NCBI GenBank assembly: GCA_910574885.1
Contig: CAJTDD010000021.1
Coordinates: forward strand, 1 to 64,000
Direction: 5' to 3'
Source of the DNA: Lachnospiraceae bacterium
Lineage (GTDB): Bacteria; Bacillota; Clostridia; Lachnospirales; Lachnospiraceae
Length of the DNA: 64,000 nt
The notes beneath the pieces are model-generated. The model made no database searches and was not told the DNA's origin. It saw only the letters and a program-made list of their open reading frames with translations. Position numbers and translations under genes: made by a program. This document shows positions 1 to 8,321 of the stretch, in pieces. Position 1 is the first letter of the stretch; every line of letters starts with the position of its first letter.

Positions 1-443
1 GTGTCTTCACGGACTGCCTCTGTCCCATAATCTGCATATAACGGACGAACCACAATATAACCACAGCCAATCTCCCCGCAAAAGCGAATACATTCCTTCT
101 GAATCTTGGTAAGCCTCCCCGCCAAATCCCCCCGCTTCGTATCCCGGAGCAGGCAAGGCGCCTGGGCGACCGGGATTCGCAGATGGTTCCGGACACACTC
201 CCCATGCATTTTTGCAAAAAAGTTCCGAACCTCTTCCGGATGCTCCGAAACAGGAAGAAACAGCCTGTCTGCCTCCCCTTCCTCATCCTTGCGAATCTCT
301 CCATAATGTTCCAGCTCATAACTGGAACAGGACATATCAAACTCTAACGATGTATTCTGAAAACCGGCGTCCACCATATCCATAACCCCTTGTCCGGGGC
401 GAAACGGATTCACGATGCCGGCAGATGAACAGATGAGCTCCAT
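1..443 (-). CDS. TIM-barrel sugar isomerase/epimerase-like protein, 3' end outside window
   Basis: An open frame starts at ATG 441-443 and continues without a stop to base 1, so about 147 N-terminal residues are visible and the C-terminus is missing. The start MELICSSAG..., followed by 'MDMVDAGFQNTSLEFDM', resembles strand 1 and strand 2 of xylose-isomerase-like (AP endonuclease 2 family) TIM barrels, many of which are sugar or sugar-phosphate isomerases or epimerases. The later 'GCGYIVVRPLY' fits a third barrel strand. It lies 87 bases downstream of the methyltransferase/cytidylyltransferase-like gene and is probably the next cistron of the glycan operon. The family call rests on pattern only; the substrate is unknown. 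Confidence 0.6.
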   Translation of the reverse strand, partial: MELICSSAGIVNPFRPGQGVMDMVDAGFQNTSLEFDMSCSSYELEHYGEIRKDEEGEADRLFLPVSEHPEEVRNFFAKMHGECVRNHLRIPVAQAPCLLRDTKRGDLAGRLTKIQKECIRFCGEIGCGYIVVRPLYADYGTEAVRED

Positions 444-530
444 ATTACTGCCTTTCCGTAGTCATTCTATATCATTTCCCCTACATTCCTACTATATAAC
501 CTAATTTGACCAGAAGAGTCCTTTACATAT

Positions 531-2867
531 CTACTCGATAAATCCTGGGAAAAACTCAAGCTCCACTCCAAGTGTCCGCAGTTTCCTCTGCAGCCAAATC
601 GTACCAGAAACTTCCCGGTCTTCCATTGGCAAAAACAAGCATCCAAAATTTAACTTCTTCCACATCCCGATTGTACCATGGCAATCCAGCCCGACTGAAA
701 CCACCCTGTCCACATATTTACATTGCCGGACGATTTCTAACCGCTCCCGGAAAGGTACTGTCGGTTCCCTGTTTTCTGCCGACCTAATCCATTCATCCGT
801 AAATACGCCGACCGCCAGGTAATGGCTGCGCCCCTTACAGTATTTAAGCATTTCCAAATCCTGTATGCCAAATACATCAAACGCTCCCTCCATATACCCG
901 ATATTGTATTTCCCATCCGACACGGGATTCTCGATTCTCCTTCCCAGCACACTCTCCATTTCCGCACTGAAAATCCTGTAATCATCGGCGCTTATCCCCA
1001 TACCTTCCAACTGTGAGACGATCGGCTCATAATCTTTCACGGCAATAATTACCCGGTATGTCCCTTGCATCAGCCTGGAAATCATATCCGGATTTTTTAT
1101 TTCTATCCCTTCTTTCCGGCTTTCCCATTTATCTGGATTGTTGTCTGTCAGGAAGGCCGGAGGATAAATTTTTCCGTATTTTCCTAAATAATATTCTGCG
1201 AGCCTTCCCGCACCAAATAAAATAATCCTCCTGCCATCCAAGTCTGAAAATGGATGAAAATATTCACATTTTTCTTTCTCATTTTCCAGGCTCAACCTGT
1301 TTTTCACAGAAGCCTCATATAAATGCCTAATCCAATAGAAAAAGCCACTGTACACATTCCGTCTGCGAAGTTCTGTCTGAAACCGCTCCTCCTCCTGCGC
1401 ATAAAAATCCCAAGTCGCAGTCAGTCCATAGCGTTCCATTAATTCGCCTAACGAGACAATCTCCTGGGTTTCCGGCGCAAAATTATAGATGTCTTTTAAC
1501 GCCCTGAAAAGCACATAATTTGCCGGGCAGTTCTCTTTGGTAAACTCCTGATCGTAAAACAGGATTTCCCCGTCTTCCCAGAAACTATTGACAGGAATCA
1601 TCTCCAAGTAAGCCTTTTCCAATATCACTCCCCAATCCTCGTCCGGAGCCAGCGACAGCATGGTATTCCTTTCCGACGGTGCATGCTCCGAAGATTGCAG
1701 TATCGAATTCCTCAGCTTATCCAGGCACCTCAGGAAAACATCCCTGCCATTTTTTGCTGCTTCCCGAAGATATGCGGAAAACGTAGGCGCCTTCACATAA
1801 CGCATCACCACTCGGCCTTCTATTTCCGTCATTTCCAGCGTCGGGATTCCCCTCCTGGAAAGTTCGCAGGTATTCTTGAGCAACTGCCGGATGCCTTCGG
1901 TTCCTTCTTGATATAGCGGCAACTTTTCCACCGTCCCATTCCTCATGATATTGGTGGCAAACGCCCTATCCTTATCTCTCTCTGCCGAAATTGCGGAATA
2001 GATTACCTCGCTGCATGGCGTGTTTCCCATTTCGACTAAAAAAGTATTGGAAAAAATATGCAGTACTTTATTCTTTGCAAAACGCTCCATTAACGGGTGT
2101 TCATTTAAAAGCCGGTCTGCTTTATGGGAAACATAGACGAATAGGCGTTCCCCTATCTCCGAGCCAGGTTTATAATCATCCGTATATACCATCTGTGTGT
2201 GATGGTGATCCGGCATAGGATAATACATCTTCACAAATGGAAACCGGAAATCATCTATAAACTCCAAAAGCTCCTGCCTGTCAAAACGATAAAGCCCCGA
2301 ATTGTTTTCAGACATTCCGTCAAACCGAACCTTTGTAGCCGGGTCCGGCTCCCCACAGAGATATTTTGCTCCAAAACGGTTCGGCAATATCATGAACAGT
2401 TTTCCTTCCTGTGCCAGGATAGGCTTTACGGCACTGACAACCCTTCCATAAGAATCCGCATCCGGAAACCTATCGATATTTTCATCCACTGCGAATATAA
2501 TATAATCATATTTTTCGCTGCATTCCCGGCAATAATCCAGTATGCTTTCCTCCCGTATTTCCAGGTTTGGAATCCCTCTAAGCCTGGTTCCCGTCCGGGC
2601 GGCGCGGTAGGAATCCGCTTCGACTACCGTAACCGTCCTGCACCGGGAACACAGCATTTCCGTAAAAGCCCCGAACCAGCTTCCAATCTGGAGGACATTT
2701 CCATCTTTCTGAAACGGATACCAGCCTAACAGCCCATTGGGAAGCTCGCTTAAATAATAAGCCACTTCCAAGCGTTCGTCCTGTGAAATGACGTCGCTGT
2801 ATTTATCCCTTCCATAACACTCGATATACTCCCCGATTATCTGGTCAATCTTATAATCTGCCTCCAT
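531..2867 (-). CDS. Three-part protein: SAM methyltransferase, GAG module, degenerate cytidylyltransferase
   Basis: 778 residues. Residues about 55-200 form a class I SAM-dependent methyltransferase domain ('VLQIGSWFGAFTEML' motif I, then 'VTVVEAD' with an acidic residue after strand 2). Residues about 270-530 are of unknown fold. Residues about 550-650 are a GAG module ('RIILFGAGRLAEYYL', 'LTDNNPDKW'). The C-terminal about 120 residues match the TagD-like cytidylyltransferase encoded next door, but the HxGH nucleotide-binding motif (HIGH in the neighbour) reads GIQD here and the 'TESTSSTML' segment near the end is missing. This domain is therefore probably not catalytic. The upstream cistron is the intact paralogue, 46 bases away. 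The likely role is methylation or scaffolding in glycan decoration; the acceptor is unknown. Confidence 0.75.
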   Translation of the reverse strand: MEADYKIDQIIGEYIECYGRDKYSDVISQDERLEVAYYLSELPNGLLGWYPFQKDGNVLQIGSWFGAFTEMLCSRCRTVTVVEADSYRAARTGTRLRGIPNLEIREESILDYCRECSEKYDYIIFAVDENIDRFPDADSYGRVVSAVKPILAQEGKLFMILPNRFGAKYLCGEPDPATKVRFDGMSENNSGLYRFDRQELLEFIDDFRFPFVKMYYPMPDHHHTQMVYTDDYKPGSEIGERLFVYVSHKADRLLNEHPLMERFAKNKVLHIFSNTFLVEMGNTPCSEVIYSAISAERDKDRAFATNIMRNGTVEKLPLYQEGTEGIRQLLKNTCELSRRGIPTLEMTEIEGRVVMRYVKAPTFSAYLREAAKNGRDVFLRCLDKLRNSILQSSEHAPSERNTMLSLAPDEDWGVILEKAYLEMIPVNSFWEDGEILFYDQEFTKENCPANYVLFRALKDIYNFAPETQEIVSLGELMERYGLTATWDFYAQEEERFQTELRRRNVYSGFFYWIRHLYEASVKNRLSLENEKEKCEYFHPFSDLDGRRIILFGAGRLAEYYLGKYGKIYPPAFLTDNNPDKWESRKEGIEIKNPDMISRLMQGTYRVIIAVKDYEPIVSQLEGMGISADDYRIFSAEMESVLGRRIENPVSDGKYNIGYMEGAFDVFGIQDLEMLKYCKGRSHYLAVGVFTDEWIRSAENREPTVPFRERLEIVRQCKYVDRVVSVGLDCHGTIGMWKKLNFGCLFLPMEDREVSGTIWLQRKLRTLGVELEFFPGFIE

Positions 2868-2913
2868 ATATACTCAGTCCCCTTCCCCATCATGCCCCAG
2901 AACCAGAAAGATG

Positions 2914-3756
2914 TTATTTGCCTGTCATCTTGAGTTCCGCTTTCCTGCCCGCATCAGGCATGACCTGCTTCTTGATTGCCGCCTGCAGCATCGTGGAGCT
3001 TGTGCTCTCCGTATACGGGAAAAATTCAAGCTCTGCCCCAAGCGTACGTAACTGGCTCTGAAGCCACATCCAATAAGGTTCCCCCTTATGGTCGCCTCCG
3101 GAAAACAAGCACCCATACCTTAATTCTTTCCAGGCGTCTACTTTATTCGTGTTGTGGAAGTCTACGGTAATGACCCTGTCCACATATTTACACTGTTTCA
3201 CAATTTCCAGCCGTTCTTCAAAGGGTATGAACGGCTTCTTATGCTTATCCTGCTCTGTCAGTTCATCTGTCAGTACACCTGCCACCAGATAGTGGCACCG
3301 AGTCTTGCAATTCCTGAGTAAATTCAGATGCCCAATGTGGAACAAGTCAAACACACCTGTCACATATCCCATATGGTACTTACCGTCAGCGATTGGCTGA
3401 AACAATCTGCCAGGTAACAGTATGTCCATCTCTCTGTCAAAAATCCGGTAGTCCTTCTCACCAACCCCCATCCCTGCAAGCTGGTCAACAATCGGCTCAA
3501 AATATTTTACAGCAATAACGACCCGGTACGTCCCATGCGCCAGCTCTTTTACTGCATCCGGATTTTGAATTGCAATCCCATTCTTTTCCTGCCCCCATTT
3601 ATCTGCATCATTATCCAAAATAAATGCCGGCGGGTACTTTTCACCATATTTTTCCAGATAATGCTCCGCCATCCTCCCGGCTCCAAACAGGATGACTTTT
3701 TCCCCATTTAACCCGGAAACAGCATTAAAACAATCCCTTACCTCTATGCTTTCCAT
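2914..3756 (-). CDS. GAG module fused to TagD-like cytidylyltransferase
   Basis: About 280 residues. The N-terminal about 110 residues are a GAG module ('VILFGAGRMAEHYL', 'ILDNDADKWG'). The C-terminal part is a nucleotidyltransferase of the glycerol-3-phosphate cytidylyltransferase family: 'YVTGVFDLFHIGHLNLL' carries the HxGH motif, and 'TESTSSTML' corresponds to the family's C-terminal RTxGIS(T/S)T-type motif. Enzymes of this family join CTP to a phosphorylated polyol or choline-like alcohol, giving a CDP-activated group and pyrophosphate. The start at 3756 is preferred over 3765 because GAGGGG sits 9 bases before it. The stop of the upstream glycosyltransferase gene is only about a dozen bases away. 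The alcohol substrate is not known; the nearby LicD and glycyl radical enzyme genes suggest a small phosphorylated compound. Confidence 0.8.
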   Translation of the reverse strand: MESIEVRDCFNAVSGLNGEKVILFGAGRMAEHYLEKYGEKYPPAFILDNDADKWGQEKNGIAIQNPDAVKELAHGTYRVVIAVKYFEPIVDQLAGMGVGEKDYRIFDREMDILLPGRLFQPIADGKYHMGYVTGVFDLFHIGHLNLLRNCKTRCHYLVAGVLTDELTEQDKHKKPFIPFEERLEIVKQCKYVDRVITVDFHNTNKVDAWKELRYGCLFSGGDHKGEPYWMWLQSQLRTLGAELEFFPYTESTSSTMLQAAIKKQVMPDAGRKAELKMTGK

Positions 3757-3769
3757 ATCTACCATCCCC

Positions 3770-5080
3770 TCATTCAGAATCCATCCTTTTACGCAATTCT
3801 TTCACCTGCTTCACGAATAATGGCCTATACATTTCCTGGAACCTCTGTAGATTCTGCCCATAGTTGCTAAAATATTGATAATCATCTTCATCCAACACAT
3901 AATTTTGCCATTGGTCTATATAAATTCTAGGCAATACATTCTCTTTTATCTCCGTAACATGCCTGCATAATTGAAAAACCAGGTCAAAATCTGCCGCATG
4001 ATAACCATCCATACGGAACGTCACCATAATCTCAATCTCTTTCCTGTGCCCCATAAGATAACGGAACACCCGATTCAGGTAATGATAGTCTTCACATGCA
4101 TGACGAGGCATATAAATCAAAACCGAATCCGCCGATGCGACCCGTTCTGCCAGCCTGTCTGTTCCTTCCACATAAGGAACTATTTTACCGTCCCTGGCTT
4201 TCCCTGTAACTCCATGCAGAAAGTCATCCAAGGCGTTCCACGCTGTGAGTACCGTACCGTATTTTCCTTTATTCATTGCCCCATAGTTCTGAGAAAAAAA
4301 TTCTCTGGTAATTTTCTGGTAAAAATCCTCCAATTTCTCTTCTGGAAGGTACTTTGTGAAAAATTTATAGCGGTTTCGGTTCATATAATACCGTGAAAAC
4401 ATATTCCGTATGTTCCTGTCTGAAAAATCATGGTAAGCCTTGGCCTTACTGTTCACCACTACTTGGAAGCCTGCCTTCCAGCACTTTGTACACCATTCCA
4501 CATCATCCCAATAGATAAAATTCTCTTCCGGGAATCCCCCGAATTTCCTTACGGCGTCAGTCCTTGCCATCACCGCGCAGCTTGCGACGTAATCACATTC
4601 CAATATTACATTTCCGGAAAGCTCTGCCAAGCCGCTGATCACTCCGCCCATACAATACTCCTGCATATCCAGCCTGCCGCCAAGGTCCTGGATTTTATCA
4701 GGATGCTGCATACATAAAATCTCCGCGCCGCAGATTCCCGTATCTCCATGCGCTTCCATGTAACGGTACAGATGCTCTACCGCATGGGAATCTAAGACCG
4801 CATCATTGTCTATCAGCATGAAATATGGATATCCCATATCCAGGGCTGTGCGTATGCCTCTTCCAAACCCGCCGGAGCCTCCAAGGTTTTCCTCATTCTG
4901 TATGATCGTCACTTCTTCACCGTACCGCTGTCTAAGCTTCTGAACCGAATCATCCGTAGACGCATTATCCACCACCAGGATATCCAAATCCCGGAAGGTC
5001 TGCCCTTTGACCGACTCCACACACTTCACCACAAAATCTGCCTTATTATAATTGCAGATAAATACACCCACCTTGTTCAT
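3770..5080 (-). CDS. GT2 family glycosyltransferase (rhamnosyltransferase-like)
   Basis: 436 residues from ATG 5078-5080, chosen over the upstream ATG at 5113 because 'AAAGGAA' precedes it at good spacing. It opens with 'VGVFICNYNKADFVVKCV', has 'VVDNASTD' and the metal-binding-type 'LIDNDAVLD', then 'FIYWDDVEWC' late in the domain. This is the GT-A arrangement of GT2 enzymes like WbbL/RfbN rhamnosyltransferases. The last about 140 residues are a separate helical/Rossmann-like region ('SVLIYMPRHA') that is not a clear GAG module. Cytoplasmic, probably membrane-associated; it adds one sugar to the lipid-linked glycan. Donor sugar unknown. Confidence 0.85.
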   Translation of the reverse strand: MNKVGVFICNYNKADFVVKCVESVKGQTFRDLDILVVDNASTDDSVQKLRQRYGEEVTIIQNEENLGGSGGFGRGIRTALDMGYPYFMLIDNDAVLDSHAVEHLYRYMEAHGDTGICGAEILCMQHPDKIQDLGGRLDMQEYCMGGVISGLAELSGNVILECDYVASCAVMARTDAVRKFGGFPEENFIYWDDVEWCTKCWKAGFQVVVNSKAKAYHDFSDRNIRNMFSRYYMNRNRYKFFTKYLPEEKLEDFYQKITREFFSQNYGAMNKGKYGTVLTAWNALDDFLHGVTGKARDGKIVPYVEGTDRLAERVASADSVLIYMPRHACEDYHYLNRVFRYLMGHRKEIEIMVTFRMDGYHAADFDLVFQLCRHVTEIKENVLPRIYIDQWQNYVLDEDDYQYFSNYGQNLQRFQEMYRPLFVKQVKELRKRMDSE

Positions 5081-5149
5081 ATCTGTTCCTTTCTTTTCAG
5101 ACGCACTGCGCATAACCTGTCTGTCCAGGTGTATCCGAACAGACTTTAG

Positions 5150-5917
5150 TCAAATACGAATCACCTCTGCCCGAATCCCTTCTTGCCTAAGCTCTTTACA
5201 ATATACCTCCAAAGCATCCTGCCCTACCCCTTTGCTTTCCCACATGGGGCGGTTTAGCGTCTCATATTTTTTCTTCCCCAAACCGTGGACGGAAAATACC
5301 TGAACTGGAATCTCCGGGTATTCCTTTAAGAATTCCCGGAGTCTTTCCTTATTCTCATCCGTAAAGGTATATTCCGGGCAGCAAGGAATCCGGAATTGCC
5401 CAAGCCTGCCGCTGTGATGCAAAAGCTTTACATTCTCCTGATACGTCTGTGTATCGCCGCCAAGTATCGTTTTACATAATTCCCCGTCCAGAAGCTTGAT
5501 ATCCGCTATGAAAAAATCAAGATACGGAAGCGCAAGCTTAAACTTTTCCGTCGGTACAAACAATGCCGTTTCTACAGCAGTATGTACCTGGTGTCTTTTC
5601 AGTTCGATTGCCGTCTCCCGCACCGCTTCTGCCTGCATCAGCGGCTCTCCCCCGGAAAAAGTCACTCCTCCTTTGCCATCCCAGAAATCCTGGTCTTTCA
5701 GGAGGATATGCACAAGTTCCGAAGGGGAATACTCCTTTCCATATACTCCTTTTACACCGTCCTTCTCATAGGTTTCAGCCTGGAAGCCTATATTTTCCGG
5801 GTTGGAGCACCAGGGGCAGTGGATACTGCATCCTTTGGCAAACACGGTCGTCCGGATTCCCGGCCCGTCGTGGAAACACATTCTCTGTATATTCGTAACC
5901 ATCAGTTTCTTCTGCAT
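5150..5917 (-). CDS. Glycyl radical enzyme activase (PflA-type radical SAM)
   Basis: 255 residues. The radical SAM cluster is CX3CX2C (C30, C34, C37 in 'GCSIHCPWC'), preceded by the 'FHDGPGIRTTVF' signature of pyruvate formate-lyase activating enzymes, and followed by 'GGVTFSGGEPL', which contacts S-adenosylmethionine. There is no room for the eight-iron ferredoxin insert found in many activases, so it is the short PflA type. It generates the glycyl radical on its partner by H-atom abstraction. The start codon overlaps the stop of the glycyl radical enzyme gene (TGATG), indicating translational coupling and a dedicated pair. Confidence 0.92.
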   Translation of the reverse strand: MQKKLMVTNIQRMCFHDGPGIRTTVFAKGCSIHCPWCSNPENIGFQAETYEKDGVKGVYGKEYSPSELVHILLKDQDFWDGKGGVTFSGGEPLMQAEAVRETAIELKRHQVHTAVETALFVPTEKFKLALPYLDFFIADIKLLDGELCKTILGGDTQTYQENVKLLHHSGRLGQFRIPCCPEYTFTDENKERLREFLKEYPEIPVQVFSVHGLGKKKYETLNRPMWESKGVGQDALEVYCKELRQEGIRAEVIRI

Positions 5918-7836
5918 CAGGCTGCGCCCTCGCTCTTCAAAGCACGTTCAATCAGTACATTCTTATAGTCCTCTGGCAGGTCTTTAAAATAGGCGCTGAA
6001 CCCCCATACCCTGACGATTAGATTGGGAAAATCCTCCGGATGCTCACGTGCTTCCAGAAGGGTCTTGCTGCTGACTACGTTCATCTGCATTTCAAAAAAT
6101 CCTTTTTTGATACAGATCATTAAAAAATCAACAAACTTATCCCAATTCTGGCGGATAAAGTCAGGGCTGACCATCATATCAACCACATTTCCGTTAAACC
6201 GTCCTTGTCCGTACTCCATCTGGGACGCAAAATTAACCACCCCAGTAAAACCGTCCTGCTCTTCATTAGAAATATGGACCGCAAAGGGTTCCCCGGACTT
6301 ACGCCCGTCAAAAGATGCACCAAATCCTTTCCCAGCGTCCAGATATGCAGGCCCGCTTAAACCAATTTTCAGCCTTCCGCCAAGGTAAGAGCGGTACTGG
6401 GCCAGCTCCTTTGACACACATTCGGTAATACGGTTCACAAGCCCGACTACCTCAGCGTCATCCGCCCCCCATCTGGATGGTTTTGCCCTCAGCTCTTCCC
6501 TTACCTCTTCCCATCCCTGGAAATCCAAAAGGGTCATCTGTTTTACCTCATACAACGTGTACCTCCGGCGCTCAAAAACCAGTTCCTTGATGTTCAGAAG
6601 GGCATTTATCAGATTCCCCATTGCAACGGACGTAATCCCTACATCGTGATAACGTGCCCCTCCCCAGGAGACATCCTTCTTATTTTTCTGACAATCATCC
6701 AGAAAAACCGAAAGCAGAGGATTGTACTGAAAACGGCGCATATTTAAAATCCTTTTTATTTCCGTAAGGTTCCTTTGCAGGTATACCAGGTATTTGTCTG
6801 TCAGTTCTTCAAATGAGTGGATTTGTTCCAGCCTTTCCCTTCTGAGCAGGTTCTCTAATGCTTTTAAATAATTTAGCAGATTCATGTTATTTATGCTGGA
6901 ACTCTTCCCGCCGATCAGAGGTTCCCAGCATGCAGATGTGGTATATTCACACGCATCTGTTGGTTCAATCCCAAATTCGATTAATTCTGGGATGATTACG
7001 TCGTCATTTGCCAATAAGGGCGCCCCAAGTCCTGTCGCTATGGATTCCAGCGCAAGTTCTATTAAATCTCGCGGGGTGTTCTTATTAACCCGGAGGAGGC
7101 ACTTGGGATCTGATAACTGCACATCCTTCATTGCTTCTATGAACAGGTATGTCAGGTCATTGCAGAGATAATTCCCTTCCAAATCCGATTTGCCTAATAC
7201 AAATATCTGCCCAGTATCCCCCATCAGTATGTTGCTTTTGTACTCATAGTAATCGTGAAGTGTGCGATATAAATCCCTAAGGATTTCCCGTACTCCTTCT
7301 CTATCAAGATATCCTTCTGCCAAATCTTTCTCATAAAATGGAAACAGGTAGGTATCCCACGCCCCAAGCCCGGTCAGCCTGTGGTCTGTCTGCCACAACA
7401 TCTGGTTCACAAACAGCATTCTCTGGATTGCTTCTTCAAAATGTTCTGCGGGGCAATCTTTTAAGCGTTTCATCCAGTCCCTTTGTTTTGCTGTGTCAAA
7501 GCCGCATCCTTCTAATTTTTCGATAATGCGGTCTGCCAGCATGGACAGCTGCTCCAGCACGTGATTATGGCTTTTGCAATATTCATTTGTAACTTCTGAG
7601 TCCGGATATTTTAACCCCGCTAATCCGGAATGCAAGATTTTATCATAACCTGGCGTCAGGTTCTCATAGGGGATTCCTTTTGAAGTGTCCATAAGATAAT
7701 GAACGTCTATGACATAGACAAATCTCCGTTCCTGTATGCGGATGTCCATCTTCTGGCAGATGAGTGAGAAGATCTCATCATAACTTTTATCTATCCCGTC
7801 TTCTGCAAATTCCTTGGGAACCACTCTTTCTATCAT
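5917..7836 (-). CDS. Glycyl radical enzyme of unknown substrate inside a glycan operon
   Basis: 639 residues, shorter than the roughly 750-850 usual for pyruvate formate-lyase, diol dehydratase or choline lyase. The C-terminal radical loop is 'RVWGFSAYF' with G612 as the predicted radical site. The predicted thiyl cysteine is C303 in 'TTSACWEPLIG'. The C-x-E arrangement matches eliminases such as glycerol dehydratase and choline TMA-lyase (C-V-E), not the double cysteine of pyruvate formate-lyase. Read-through of the core shows 'LLRVNKNTP' and 'GAPLLANDDV', as expected for the ten-stranded barrel. It has a strong ribosome binding site (GAGGAGGGATAG) and its activase follows directly. Flanking genes are glycosyltransferases and cytidylyltransferases, which implies a biosynthetic role. 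The reaction cannot be assigned. Confidence 0.88.
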   Translation of the reverse strand: MIERVVPKEFAEDGIDKSYDEIFSLICQKMDIRIQERRFVYVIDVHYLMDTSKGIPYENLTPGYDKILHSGLAGLKYPDSEVTNEYCKSHNHVLEQLSMLADRIIEKLEGCGFDTAKQRDWMKRLKDCPAEHFEEAIQRMLFVNQMLWQTDHRLTGLGAWDTYLFPFYEKDLAEGYLDREGVREILRDLYRTLHDYYEYKSNILMGDTGQIFVLGKSDLEGNYLCNDLTYLFIEAMKDVQLSDPKCLLRVNKNTPRDLIELALESIATGLGAPLLANDDVIIPELIEFGIEPTDACEYTTSACWEPLIGGKSSSINNMNLLNYLKALENLLRRERLEQIHSFEELTDKYLVYLQRNLTEIKRILNMRRFQYNPLLSVFLDDCQKNKKDVSWGGARYHDVGITSVAMGNLINALLNIKELVFERRRYTLYEVKQMTLLDFQGWEEVREELRAKPSRWGADDAEVVGLVNRITECVSKELAQYRSYLGGRLKIGLSGPAYLDAGKGFGASFDGRKSGEPFAVHISNEEQDGFTGVVNFASQMEYGQGRFNGNVVDMMVSPDFIRQNWDKFVDFLMICIKKGFFEMQMNVVSSKTLLEAREHPEDFPNLIVRVWGFSAYFKDLPEDYKNVLIERALKSEGAA

Positions 7837-7895
7837 ACTATCCCTCCTCGTCTGGTTACAGGTAACAGTTCAGCCTTCCGGCTTCACTGTTACGG

Positions 7896-8288
7896 TTACA
7901 TTTCATAGATCGCTTCTTTGATTGACAATGTCCGAATCTCTGGTACATATCTTGCCAGCCTTCGGCTCATTGTGTCGTAAGAATTGATAAATGTAATCAC
8001 TACGATATCGACATCCTCCATCTCGCCTATCTGGGAGATGGTGATAACCGGTATCCCGTCTATCTCATGGATTCCTTCCCCGTTCCTGTCCACGAAATAT
8101 TTTACCTGGATGTCGGATTCTTTTACCTCTTCATATAACAATCTTCCAATATCGCCAGCGCCATGTATGGCGATCGTTTGATAGCCACATTGATGGAAAT
8201 AGTCCGCAAAACTTTTCTTAGCGTTCTTGTTTTCCAGCCAGCGTTTCATTAACGCAAAATCCTCCCTAGCTATAGCTGCATTGTCCAT
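7896..8288 (-). CDS. Stand-alone GAG module protein
   Basis: 130 residues, consisting almost only of a GAG module: 'TIAIHGAGDIGRLLYEEV', 'YFVDRNGEGIHEIDGIPVI' and 'DVDIVVITFIN', after a short helical lead. It has a clear GGAGG ribosome binding site and sits just upstream of the glycyl radical enzyme. It is the only copy in the window not fused to another enzyme, so it may act as a partner or dock for the neighbours, or bind a nucleotide. Function unknown. Rossmann-like fold inferred from the glycine-rich motif. Confidence 0.7.
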   Translation of the reverse strand: MDNAAIAREDFALMKRWLENKNAKKSFADYFHQCGYQTIAIHGAGDIGRLLYEEVKESDIQVKYFVDRNGEGIHEIDGIPVITISQIGEMEDVDIVVITFINSYDTMSRRLARYVPEIRTLSIKEAIYEM

Positions 8289-8321
8289 AGAAACCTCCGT
8301 CTTTTTCGCTGATGTCCGATT

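Noticed and set aside
5917..7836. Pyruvate formate-lyase (pflB)
   Set aside because: The double cysteine of PFL is absent; a single Cys in SACWEP fits the lyase or dehydratase branch, and the protein is too short.
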